Positions 1-9,652 of a stretch of 64,000 bases of DNA are shown one piece after another. This DNA comes from Pseudomonadota bacterium. GTDB taxonomy: Bacteria; Pseudomonadota; Gammaproteobacteria; Burkholderiales; Thiobacteraceae. A program made the translations under genes and the position numbers. Under the pieces are notes generated by a model. It was not told the DNA's origin. It was given only the letters and a program-made list of their open reading frames with translations, and did no database searches. The stretch lies in the NCBI GenBank assembly GCA_021812385.1, contig JAKANO010000003.1, forward strand, positions 62,001 to 126,000, given 5' to 3'. Positions within the stretch are counted from its first letter, which is position 1, and each line of letters opens with the position of its first letter.

Positions 1-1754
1 GAAACGTTGATGGCGATGCTCAAATTATTTCCCGCTTTTTCCCACAGCCGGCTTTGCGCGGCGATGGTTTGAATAATCCAATCCGTCATCGGATGAATCA
101 GTCCGGAGCGTTCCGCGAGCGCGATAAATTGATCGGGCAGGATCAAGCCCTGTTCGGGGTGCAGCCAGCGAATCAGGGCTTCTACGCCATAGACGCGGCC
201 ATCTTGCAGCCCGACTTTGGGTTGATAGTACAAAACGAATTCTTCTCGATCCAAAGCGCGGCGCAAGTCGCTGGCCAATTGAAATTGATTCGCCATGCGG
301 TCGGTGGTTTCGTGCTGGAACACGCCCGGGCCAATGCCTTTGTGCTTGGAGCTGTACATGGCGAGATCGGCGCAACTCATCAGCGTATCCATGTCATTCC
401 CGTGCTCGGGATAGAGCGCAATGCCGATGCCGACGCCCAGATAGAGCTCTTGCCCTGCATAGGTAAAGGGTCGCGCTAATGCCTCTGAAATGGTCGCAGC
501 GACTTTTTGCGCGGCCTGCAAGCCATTCGTCACTTCCGGCAACAGCACCGCGAACTCGTCACCGCCGAGCCGCGCCAAGGTGTCGGAATCGCGCAACAGC
601 GGCGTCAGGCGCGCGCCCACTTGGCGCAACACTTCGTCGCCCGCGGGATGCCCGAGCGTGTCGTTGATTTCCTTGAAGTGATCCAGGTCCATCAACATCA
701 GCACGACTTGCATATTGCCCAGCCGGCGTGCCGTGGCAATGGCTTGGGACAAGCGATCGTAGAGCAGGGAGCGATTGGGCAAGCCGGTCAGGCTGTCGGT
801 GGTTGCCAGCGTGTTTAATCTTGAAATGACTTCTTTCCATTTGGTCATGTCGTCCATCAAGCCATCGATCCGCGCCACGCAGCCGGTAGCGTCCAAAAAT
901 GGATGAAACGTTCTGCGGAACCAGCGCGCCGGCTTGCCGGGTTCTTGGATGCGGCTTTCCACCTCCACGCGCTTTCCCTGCAAGGCCTCGTTCCAGGCAC
1001 TCTTGACCAGGTCGCGGTCGTCGGGATGCGTCCACGCTAGGCAAGGAATCGGCATATCCATCTCGATACTGCAAATTTCTTGCGTGGAAGGACTGACATA
1101 TAAAGGCGTATTGGTTTTGACATCAACCGACCACAAGACTTGCGGGATATTGGCCAGCAAGCTCGAAATTTGCCCTTGCAACAATGCGACCTTGTCTTTC
1201 TCCACTTGCAGTTGCGACAGGGCGGCATCCCAATAACCTTCCATCATCATGCCCATGTCGCGGAACAGGAATTTTTGGATCGCATCTTCCAGCAGCTGCC
1301 GCTCGGCAACAGGAATGGTGATGTCATCATCGAGCACTTCATGCAAGTAATCCAAATACAGCAGATAAGCACCCATGAACCACGCGGGTTCGATGCCGTG
1401 TCGATAATGAATATGGCCAATCGAGGTTAATGCAGATGCGCTTTCACTGCTGCTGTCACCCAAGAGGAAGGCATTCAGGTGAGAGACTTGCTTGCGCACC
1501 AAGTCTTCGATCTTGCCGCCGCCCGCTTGGTAATTATTCAAAACCTTGGCCGTGGCCGGGAAGTTGAACAGGTATTCGTAGAAGGCTTCGGCAAAGCGTT
1601 CGCCGTTGCTGAGCAGTAGAGAATGATAGTGTTGGAGAATTTTGCTGTCGGTGCTGGAGATGCGCAGAAAACGATTGAACGATGCATTGAGCTGCTGCAC
1701 AACATCGCCTTGCGGCCCCTGCCTGGCGCTATTGCTCGGATGTTCTTGCGACAT
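1..1754 (-). CDS. Globin-coupled GGDEF/EAL c-di-GMP enzyme (3' end outside window)
   Basis: The open frame runs from ATG at 1754, preceded by a GGGGG ribosome-binding site, off the left edge, so at least 584 codons are present. Residues about 20-170 form a protoglobin sensor domain: the run IGHIHYRHGIEPAWF matches the globin-coupled-sensor F-helix, with probable proximal haem ligand His116. A PAS domain follows at about 205-320. The GGDEF domain has an intact GGDEF at 397-401 and an RxxD inhibitory-site motif (RDSD) just before it. An EAL domain begins with EALIRW at 525 and is cut by the window end. The protein probably couples O2 or another haem ligand to c-di-GMP synthesis and/or breakdown in the cytoplasm. 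The net activity cannot be judged without the rest of the EAL domain. Confidence 0.88.
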   Translation of the reverse strand, partial: MSQEHPSNSARQGPQGDVVQQLNASFNRFLRISSTDSKILQHYHSLLLSNGERFAEAFYEYLFNFPATAKVLNNYQAGGGKIEDLVRKQVSHLNAFLLGDSSSESASALTSIGHIHYRHGIEPAWFMGAYLLYLDYLHEVLDDDITIPVAERQLLEDAIQKFLFRDMGMMMEGYWDAALSQLQVEKDKVALLQGQISSLLANIPQVLWSVDVKTNTPLYVSPSTQEICSIEMDMPIPCLAWTHPDDRDLVKSAWNEALQGKRVEVESRIQEPGKPARWFRRTFHPFLDATGCVARIDGLMDDMTKWKEVISRLNTLATTDSLTGLPNRSLLYDRLSQAIATARRLGNMQVVLMLMDLDHFKEINDTLGHPAGDEVLRQVGARLTPLLRDSDTLARLGGDEFAVLLPEVTNGLQAAQKVAATISEALARPFTYAGQELYLGVGIGIALYPEHGNDMDTLMSCADLAMYSSKHKGIGPGVFQHETTDRMANQFQLASDLRRALDREEFVLYYQPKVGLQDGRVYGVEALIRWLHPEQGLILPDQFIALAERSGLIHPMTDWIIQTIAAQSRLWEKAGNNLSIAINV

Positions 1755-1915
1755 CTGGCCCCCTGTTTTTATGTAAACGCCGAACCGCTGTTAGCAAGTG
1801 CGCGCTTTACTTTAAGTAGTTGGGCGAGTTTACCACAATATAAAAGTGGTTATTATGCCGGGCTAATGGGAGGAAATCATTTGAGCAACGCAAATCGCGC
1901 GCGGGGACAAGCCGA

Positions 1916-2827
1916 TCAATGGGCGGCGCGCGCGCCACGCAAATGCTGATTGGCCGCCAGGTAGGCGCCGAGCCAGCCTAAAGAGGCGGCGCTGACGAGA
2001 ACCGCCAAGCCATCGCGCCAAGCCAGGCTCGTTAGCAAAAAATTCAGGTGATACAGGCTGGCAATTTCGGCGACACGTAGATTGATCAGCGCGAAGGCGC
2101 TCGCCACGATCACCCAGGCCGCGAGGCCGCCGAGCAAGCCCTGCAGCATGCCGAGGTAGAGATAGGGACGGCGAATGAAGGCGTCCGTCGCGCCGAGCAG
2201 GCGACTGACTTCAACTTCATCGCGCAGCGCCAATATTTGCAGGCGTATGGTGTTGAATCCCACGGCCGCCAGCGCAAAGCCCAGCAGCGCCGCGAGCAGC
2301 CACACCCCTTGTTTGCCCAAGCGTAAAAACGCATTCAAGCGGCGCGCCCATTCCGAGTCGAGCTTCGCGCTTTGCACGCCGGGCCAGGCTTGCATGTCCT
2401 GGCGCAGTTGATCGAGGTGCTCGGGCTCGGCGTCCTTGGCGGCCACGACGAAGGCATCCGGCAGCGGATTTTTGCCTAAGATCGCAGCGGCATCCGTCAG
2501 GCCCATGTTTTGCGAAAGTTGTTTCAGCGCGGCGTCGCGCGCCACGAAGCGGTATTCCTTGACCTCGGGGCGCGCCTTTAATTTGGCTTCGATGTCGCGT
2601 TGCACGGCGCTGCCCGCATTGTCCTTCAGGAAAATGCTGATTTCGGGTTGGCCTTGGCTGTTGGCGGCGATGCGGCCCAAATTATCCACGACCAAGTACA
2701 GGCCCAAGGGCAGGCTCAAGGCAATGCCGATCACCAGCACCGTGAGCAGCGTAGCGAACGGCGTGTCGAGCATGCGATGCACCGTCAGCACCAGCGCGGC
2801 GCGGTGTTGGGTGAATAAATTTCTCAT
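1916..2827 (-). CDS. ftsX: Cell division protein FtsX
   Basis: This 303-residue membrane protein is the permease-like partner of FtsE. The FtsEX complex at the division site activates periplasmic murein hydrolases through EnvC-type adaptors. A short cytoplasmic N-terminus and a first membrane segment at about 25-45 precede a periplasmic loop of about 120 residues. Three more membrane segments fill the C-terminal half, which is the normal FtsX topology and length. Its ATG overlaps the ftsE stop (ATGA), so the two genes are translationally coupled. An EnvC-like gene lies in this window at 17320-18498. Confidence 0.93.
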   Translation of the reverse strand: MRNLFTQHRAALVLTVHRMLDTPFATLLTVLVIGIALSLPLGLYLVVDNLGRIAANSQGQPEISIFLKDNAGSAVQRDIEAKLKARPEVKEYRFVARDAALKQLSQNMGLTDAAAILGKNPLPDAFVVAAKDAEPEHLDQLRQDMQAWPGVQSAKLDSEWARRLNAFLRLGKQGVWLLAALLGFALAAVGFNTIRLQILALRDEVEVSRLLGATDAFIRRPYLYLGMLQGLLGGLAAWVIVASAFALINLRVAEIASLYHLNFLLTSLAWRDGLAVLVSAASLGWLGAYLAANQHLRGARAAH

Positions 2828-3477
2828 GCTTGCAGCGCTCCGCCGCGCAAATGCAGCACGCGCGAAGCGCAGTGCGAGGCCAGGTTGGGATCGTGGGTGG
2901 CGATCAATAGCGTCACGCCGACTTGGTTGAAGGCGGCGAACATGTCCATCAATTGCGCGGCGTAATCCGGATCGAGATTGCCGGTGGGCTCATCGGCGAT
3001 CAGGATCGCCGGCCGATTGACGATGGCGCGCGCGATGGCGAGGCGCTGCTGTTCGCCGCCGGACAGCGTGATCGGCTGCGCTTTTTCCTTTTCCAGCAAA
3101 CCGACTTTATCCAGCGCGGCGCGCACGCGCTTGGCCGCTTCGCGCGGCGGCATGCCGATGATGCGCAAGGGCAGCACCACATTTTCGAATACATTGCGGT
3201 CGAACAATAAGCGGCCTTCCTGGAACACCATGCCGATATTGCGCCGCAGATAAGGCACCGCGCCGCGCGTCAGGGCGCCGATATTTTGGCCATGCACCAG
3301 CACGCTGCCCTGGGTCGGGCGCTCGATGGCGGCGATGAGTTTTAGTAAGGTGGTTTTTCCCGCGCCGGAGGGGCCGGTCAACAACACCATTTCGCCAGCC
3401 TCGATGGTAAAAGACAAATCCTTCAGCGCTTCGTTGCCGCCGCGATAGCGTTTGGTGACATGGCTGAAGGTGATCAT
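2824..3477 (-). CDS. ftsE: Cell division ATP-binding protein FtsE
   Basis: This 217-residue ABC ATPase energises FtsX at the septum. It has a Walker A motif GPSGAGKTT near residue 36, the signature LSGGEQQR and a Walker B region ILIADEPTGNLD. It has no membrane segment. Its start is directly adjacent to the ftsY stop and its stop overlaps the ftsX start, giving the classical ftsYEX operon. Confidence 0.95.
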   Translation of the reverse strand: MITFSHVTKRYRGGNEALKDLSFTIEAGEMVLLTGPSGAGKTTLLKLIAAIERPTQGSVLVHGQNIGALTRGAVPYLRRNIGMVFQEGRLLFDRNVFENVVLPLRIIGMPPREAAKRVRAALDKVGLLEKEKAQPITLSGGEQQRLAIARAIVNRPAILIADEPTGNLDPDYAAQLMDMFAAFNQVGVTLLIATHDPNLASHCASRVLHLRGGALQA

Positions 3478-4443
3478 CTAAATGAACAAGGCCTCGACAA
3501 ATTCCTCAGCGACGAACGGCCGCAAGTCGTGCAGGGTTTCGCCGACGCCGATGAAGCGCACCGGCACCGGCCGCGTCTTGGCGATGGCGGCGATGACGCC
3601 GCCCTTGGCGGTGCCGTCGAGCTTGGTCACGACCAGGCCGGTGAGCCCTAAGGCGTCGTCGAAGGCTTTGACTTGCATCACGGCATTTTGACCGGTGTTG
3701 GCGTCCAGCACCAGCAGCACTTCATGCGGCGCGCCGGGGTCGGCCTTGCTGATGACGCGCTTCACTTTCTTGATCTCTTCCATGAGGTGCAACTGCGTCG
3801 GCAAGCGGCCGGCGGTGTCGGCCAGCACGATGTCGATGCCGCGCGCCTTGGCGGCGTTGACGGCATCGAAAATCACCGCGGCGGAGTCGCCGGATTCTTG
3901 GCTGATGACGCTGACGTTGTTGCGTTCGCCCCAGGCGATGAGTTGCTCGCGCGCCGCGGCGCGGAACGTGTCGCCTGCCGCCAGCAACACCGATTTGCCC
4001 TGGGATTGGTAGTGTTGCGCCAGCTTGCCGATGGTGGTGGTTTTGCCGGCGCCGTTCACGCCCGCCAGCATGATGACGAAGGGCTTGTGCGTGCTGGTGT
4101 CGAGCGGTTTTTCCAGTGGGGTGAGCAATTCCACCAGGGCTTGCTTGAGCGCGCCCTTGAGTTGCGCGGCATCGGTCAGGGCATCGCGCTTGACGCGTTG
4201 TCGCAGTGCATCCAGCAGCGCTTGGGTGGCCGCCACGCCCATGTCCGCGGTAAGGAGAATCGTTTCCAGTTCCTCATACAGCGCGGCATCGATTTTGGCG
4301 CCGCCGCTAAACAGCTCGCTGACCGGCGTATTGAGGACATCGCGGGTCTTGCTCAGCCCGCGCCGCAGGCGTTCGCTCCAGGACGGGTTTTCCGTGGATG
4401 CGGGGGTTTCAGGTTCAGATTTGGATTTAAAGAAACTAAACAT
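3478..4443 (-). CDS. ftsY: Signal recognition particle receptor FtsY
   Basis: FtsY is the SRP-type GTPase that docks ribosome-nascent chain-SRP complexes at the inner membrane. A helical N domain is followed by the NG GTPase motifs GVNGAGKTTTIGKLA, DTAGR and TKLDGTAKGG. The ATG at 4443 gives 321 residues beginning MFSFFKSKSE. The frame is open to a TTG at 4458, but this adds five residues with no family support. The acidic A domain is very short, as in many betaproteobacteria. It is the first gene of ftsYEX and is divergent from the M16 peptidase genes across an 82-bp gap. Confidence 0.94.
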   Translation of the reverse strand: MFSFFKSKSEPETPASTENPSWSERLRRGLSKTRDVLNTPVSELFSGGAKIDAALYEELETILLTADMGVAATQALLDALRQRVKRDALTDAAQLKGALKQALVELLTPLEKPLDTSTHKPFVIMLAGVNGAGKTTTIGKLAQHYQSQGKSVLLAAGDTFRAAAREQLIAWGERNNVSVISQESGDSAAVIFDAVNAAKARGIDIVLADTAGRLPTQLHLMEEIKKVKRVISKADPGAPHEVLLVLDANTGQNAVMQVKAFDDALGLTGLVVTKLDGTAKGGVIAAIAKTRPVPVRFIGVGETLHDLRPFVAEEFVEALFI

Positions 4444-4525
4444 GGATTTTTGTGCCAAACACGGATATATCGATACTTCGAACGTATAATTTTAACTTCA
4501 TTCCACTAGGTGAACTACTTTATCT

Positions 4526-5908
4526 ATGAGAAAAGCATCTGAATTCTTCAGCGTAGCCTTATTTTGCCTCCCTTTAACGATTGGGGTCGCCGGCGCCGCC
4601 AACCAGCCACAGCAAATGGTCTTGCCCAACGGGCTCAAGGTGATCGTCAAAGAAGACCATCGCGCCCCGGTCGTGGTGTCCCAGGTTTGGTATAAAGCCG
4701 GCAGCGAGGATGAGCATAACGGTACCACCGGAGTGGCGCATGTGTTGGAGCACATGATGTTCCAGGGTACAAAAAAGGTGCCGTCCGGAGAATTCTCGAA
4801 ACAAATCGCGGCTGCCGGCGGCCGCGAAAACGCCTTTACCAATCGCGATCACACCGCTTATTTTCAAACCTTGGAGCGCTCCAAGCTGGAATTGGCGTTC
4901 AAGCTGGAAGCGGATCGCATGCATAATTTGGTGCTATCCAAATCCACCTACGACAAAGAAATCGAAGTGGTGCGCAACGAGCGCCGTTGGCGCACCGACG
5001 ATCAGCCGCATGGCCAGGTGTACGAGCAATTCATGGCCACCGCGTTTGATGCAAATCCTTATCGCTGGCCGGTCATCGGCTGGATGAATGACCTGATCAA
5101 CATGAAGGTCGAGGATGCGCGGGCTTGGTACAACACCTGGTATGCGCCGAACAATGCGGTGCTGGTGGTGGCGGGCGACGTGCAGCCGGCGGCGGTGTTT
5201 AAACTGGCGAAAAAATATTTCGGCCCGATTAAACCCAAAGTGCTGCCGGTGCGCAAACCGCAAGAGGAGCCGGTGCAGGAGGGGATCAAGCGCGTGGCGG
5301 TCAAAGCGCCGGCGAAACTGCCGTACTTGCTGATGGGCTGGAAAGTGCCGGTCATCCGCGATGCGGCCAAGGATAGCGATCCGTATGCGCTGGAAATGTT
5401 GAGCGGCGTATTGTCCGCGAACGCCGCGGCGCGCTTGCCGACGGCGCTGGTGCGCGAATCGCAAGTTGCGGTGGATGCGGATAGCGGTTACGACGACATC
5501 CAGCGCGGGCCGGGCTTGTTTATGATCGATGCGACGCCGAGCGAAGGCAAAAGCGTAGCGCAACTGGAAGGCGATATCCGCGCGCAAATTGAGAAATTAA
5601 AGCGCGATGGCATCACCGAGGAAGAGTTGAATCGGGTCAAGGCGCAAGTCATCGCCGCGCAAGTTTACCAACGCGATTCGGTGTTTTACCAAGCGATGCA
5701 AATCGGTGAAATGGAATCGGCGGGCCTGGGTTACGGCGCGATCGATACACGCATTGAAAAATTGAAGGCCGTGACCGTGGATCAAGTGCGCGATGCCGCA
5801 AAAAAATATCTGATCGACGATACGCTGACGGTGGCCACGCTCGATCCACAGCCGCTGGAGGGCAAGAAACCGGTGGCACCGCCGAAAGGGCTGCACGATG
5901 CATTCTAA
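4526..5908 (+). CDS. M16 family zinc peptidase, catalytic subunit
   Basis: This 460-residue secreted peptidase of the pitrilysin/processing-peptidase family has a signal peptide (hydrophobic run to about residue 23, then AAN). The inverted zinc motif HVLEH lies near residue 75, followed by the conserved Glu-rich helix further along. It probably forms a heterodimer with the next gene product, which lacks the zinc motif. Such pairs are common in proteobacteria, but the substrate is unknown. Confidence 0.9.
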   Translation: MRKASEFFSVALFCLPLTIGVAGAANQPQQMVLPNGLKVIVKEDHRAPVVVSQVWYKAGSEDEHNGTTGVAHVLEHMMFQGTKKVPSGEFSKQIAAAGGRENAFTNRDHTAYFQTLERSKLELAFKLEADRMHNLVLSKSTYDKEIEVVRNERRWRTDDQPHGQVYEQFMATAFDANPYRWPVIGWMNDLINMKVEDARAWYNTWYAPNNAVLVVAGDVQPAAVFKLAKKYFGPIKPKVLPVRKPQEEPVQEGIKRVAVKAPAKLPYLLMGWKVPVIRDAAKDSDPYALEMLSGVLSANAAARLPTALVRESQVAVDADSGYDDIQRGPGLFMIDATPSEGKSVAQLEGDIRAQIEKLKRDGITEEELNRVKAQVIAAQVYQRDSVFYQAMQIGEMESAGLGYGAIDTRIEKLKAVTVDQVRDAAKKYLIDDTLTVATLDPQPLEGKKPVAPPKGLHDAF

Positions 5909-5972
5909 TGGCCGTTTCCCCCAAGTCGCCGCCCTACAGGAAGGCAAAATGCAGAATAAAAATGGAGAGAAT

Positions 5973-7325
5973 ATGAAGGGTGCGCTTGTAATCAAAGCAG
6001 TGTTTACACGCCTGTTATGGACCTGCACCGTCGCGCTATTGGCATTGACCGCGCTACCGGCCCAGGCCGGTGTGAAAATCCAATCCTGGCAAGCCAAGAG
6101 CGGCGCAAAAGTGCTATTTGTGGAGAATCACGACTTGCCGATGCTGGATGTCGCGGTACACCTGGACGCCGGCAGTCGGCGCGATTCGCCCGCGCTTGCC
6201 GGGCGCGCCGCGCTGGTGGCGGGCATGATGCAATTGGGGGCGGGTGGCTTGAGCGAAGAAACCATCGCCAAGCGCCTGGCGGATGTCGGTGCGGAGATGG
6301 GCCCGAGCTTCGACCGTGACCGTGCGGGCTATAGCTTGCGCACTTTGTCTTCGCCGCGCGAGCGCGAACAAGCCTTGGATGTTCTTGCCAAAGTATTGCA
6401 AGCCCCGGATTTTCCGGAAGCGGTGTTGCAGCGCGAAAAAGCGCGCACCATCGCTGCGCTGCGCGAAGCGGAGACTCAGCCTGCCGCCATTGCCAATAAG
6501 GTTTTTTACAAAGCTGTTTATGGCGATCATCCCTATGGCTTGCCGAGTGGCGGCGAGGTTGCGACGGTCAGCAAGCTCACGCGCGATGATTTACTGCAGT
6601 TTTACCAGCAGCATTACGGCCCAAAGCGGGCCGTGGTGTCCATCATCGGCGATGTGAATCGCGCTGAAGCGGAAGCGATCGCCAATCAATTGACCGATAA
6701 GTTGTCGCAACACGAATTGGATGCGGCAATGCCCGAGGTGGTGCCGCTGCCCAAGCCGGAGGTGCAACGCATCCCGCATCCGGCAACGCAAGCGCATATC
6801 CTGATTGGCGCGCCCGGCATTGCGCGCAGCGATCCGGATTATTTTTCGCTGTATGTCGGCAACTATATTCTGGGCGGCGGGGGCTTCGATTCGCGCATCT
6901 TGAATGAGATTCGCCAAAAGCGCGGATTGGCATACAGTGCCTATAGTTATTTCATTCCGTACCAGCAGCCCGGCCCTTTCGAGTTGGGCATGCAAACCAA
7001 GAAGCAAGATGCCGATGTCGCGCTTAAAGTCGCGCAACAGACCTTGAACAACTTTATGCAGAACGGCCCGACGGAAGCGGAATTGAAGCAGGCGAAAAAC
7101 AACATCATTTTGGGTTTTCCGCTGCGCATCGATAACAACCGCAAGCTGCTCGAGTATTTGGGGGTGATCGGTTTCTACAATTTACCGCTGACCTACCTCG
7201 ACGATTTCACGCATCAAATTGAAAAAGTGAACGTGCGCGCGATTCAAGCTGCATTCAAGCGTCACGTCCATCCAAACAAAATGGTGACGGTGATGGTCGG
7301 TGCGCCGGAAGTAGTGGCGCAGTAA
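5973..7325 (+). CDS. M16 family peptidase-like protein, non-catalytic partner
   Basis: This is the second M16-fold protein, paired with the upstream gene. It keeps the LuxS/M16 fold (LILGGGGFDSRL-like region, glycine-rich FDSRI at about 300) but lacks HxxEH at the expected N-terminal site, so it is probably the substrate-recognition half of a heterodimer. The ATG at 5973 has GGAGAG upstream and gives a 32-residue signal peptide ending PAQA. An in-frame ATG at 5949 with AGGAAGG upstream is nearly as good, and the frame is open back to 5898. Confidence 0.87.
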   Translation: MKGALVIKAVFTRLLWTCTVALLALTALPAQAGVKIQSWQAKSGAKVLFVENHDLPMLDVAVHLDAGSRRDSPALAGRAALVAGMMQLGAGGLSEETIAKRLADVGAEMGPSFDRDRAGYSLRTLSSPREREQALDVLAKVLQAPDFPEAVLQREKARTIAALREAETQPAAIANKVFYKAVYGDHPYGLPSGGEVATVSKLTRDDLLQFYQQHYGPKRAVVSIIGDVNRAEAEAIANQLTDKLSQHELDAAMPEVVPLPKPEVQRIPHPATQAHILIGAPGIARSDPDYFSLYVGNYILGGGGFDSRILNEIRQKRGLAYSAYSYFIPYQQPGPFELGMQTKKQDADVALKVAQQTLNNFMQNGPTEAELKQAKNNIILGFPLRIDNNRKLLEYLGVIGFYNLPLTYLDDFTHQIEKVNVRAIQAAFKRHVHPNKMVTVMVGAPEVVAQ

Positions 7326-7359
7326 GCCGTTTGCTTTTTGCTTAACCGGCACTGGCTGA

Positions 7360-8007
7360 ATGGCTGAACGCAAAACCGTGTTTGTTGCCGGAGCGACCGG
7401 CTACATCGGACAGCGATTGTGCGCGGCGCTGCTGCAGCGCGGACATTCCGTGATTGCGCTGGCGCGACCGGGGTCGCAAGCCAAGGTGGCAGCGGGTTGT
7501 CGCGTGGTGTTGGGCAATGCCTTGGATGCGCAAAGTTTCGCTGCCGAAGTGCCCCCAGGCTGTATTTTTGTGCATCTGGTGGGGGTGGCCCATCCCAGCC
7601 CCGCCAAGGCGCAACAATTTATCGATGTCGATCTGGCTTCGGTGCGCGCTTCTCTACTTGCTGCACAGCAGGCCGCGCATTTTATCTATGTGAGCGTGGC
7701 GCAGCCCGCACCCGTCATGGCGGCCTATATCCGTGCGCGGCAAGCGGCGGAACATTTGATTGCGCAAAGCGGTCTCGACGCGACTATCTTGCGTCCCTGG
7801 TATGTGCTGGGCCCGGGCCATCGCTGGCCAATATTTTTGCTCCCGCTGTATTGGCTTTGCGAGCGCTTGCCGAGCACCGCGCAAAGCGCGCAGCGTTTGG
7901 GCTTGGTGACGCTGGCGCAAATGCTCAATGCGCTGACCTATGCGGTCGAGCACGCAGCGCCTGGCCAGCAGATTTACGACGTGGAAAAAATCCGCGCTTT
8001 AGCCTAA
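7360..8007 (+). CDS. NAD(P)-binding SDR/NmrA-like protein
   Basis: This 215-residue protein begins with a Rossmann nucleotide-binding motif (VAGATGYIGQRL) and keeps VRASLLAAQQA and ILRPWYVLGPGH segments of extended/atypical short-chain dehydrogenases. The usual YxxxK catalytic pair is not evident; SVAQPAP replaces the common serine region. The family includes complex I assembly and quinone-binding NDUFA9-like proteins. The substrate cannot be assigned. It is co-directional with rsmD. Confidence 0.75.
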   Translation: MAERKTVFVAGATGYIGQRLCAALLQRGHSVIALARPGSQAKVAAGCRVVLGNALDAQSFAAEVPPGCIFVHLVGVAHPSPAKAQQFIDVDLASVRASLLAAQQAAHFIYVSVAQPAPVMAAYIRARQAAEHLIAQSGLDATILRPWYVLGPGHRWPIFLLPLYWLCERLPSTAQSAQRLGLVTLAQMLNALTYAVEHAAPGQQIYDVEKIRALA

Positions 8008-8052
8008 TTTTCTTTGCCTGATTTGCGCGTTTGCATCGACAATACGCGCACC

Positions 8053-9091
<1,039 letters not shown>

Positions 9092-9114
9092 ATATTAGTA
9101 AATACCTATATTGA

Positions 9115-9384
<270 letters not shown>

Positions 9385-9406
9385 ACGGACCAGAATGTAC
9401 AAATGA

Positions 9407-9438
9407 AAACGGCCTAGGTGGAAACACCTAGGCCGTTT
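9407..9438 (+). terminator. Strong bidirectional terminator after yfhL
   Basis: A perfect 14-bp stem (AAACGGCCTAGGTG, loop GAAA, complement) is flanked by A-rich and T-rich tracts. It serves yfhL on the plus strand. On the minus strand it sits just beyond the truncated tRNA-Lys copy, so it may be the original terminator of tRNA-Lys before the island inserted. Confidence 0.9.
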
Positions 9439-9443
9439 GTGTT

Positions 9444-9488
9444 TGGTAGGCCGTGCGGGATTCGAACCTGCGGCCAACGGATTAAAAG
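9444..9488 (-). repeat. tRNA-Lys 3'-end duplicate: distal attachment site of the island
   Basis: These 45 bases repeat the 3' part of tRNA-Lys at 11974-12018, including CCA, T arm and anticodon-arm start, with one mismatch near 9473. Identity stops abruptly after ATTAAAAG. A direct repeat of a tRNA 3' end with a recombinase remnant at the other end is the normal footprint of site-specific integration. It cannot encode a working tRNA because the D arm and 5' acceptor strand are missing. Confidence 0.9.
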
Positions 9489-9652
9489 ACGGCTCATGTT
9501 GAGTATGTGCTCGCGAGTTCCGGTTCTTTTATGGATGGTGGGATTTCTATTGTACGTTCTTTTTCATGTGTAATCGGGTGTGCCAAGTCATTTCATGACA
9601 CAAATCTGACACATCTAAGGATGCTTAAGAAAAATACGAATAGCCAGTTATT

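Noticed and set aside
3673..4509. Long plus-strand open frame of 278 codons opposite ftsY
   Set aside because: It is antisense to a well-recognised ftsY gene. Its His/Arg/Gly-rich composition is typical of mirror frames in GC-rich genes, and it has no domain motif.
5898..5972. Longer N-terminus for the second M16 protein
   Set aside because: It would overlap the previous gene, and the extra residues do not look like part of the signal peptide. Internal ATGs with good ribosome-binding sites are available.
9444..9488. Second tRNA-Lys gene
   Set aside because: Only the 3' half is present. The 5' acceptor strand, D arm and half of the anticodon arm are missing.
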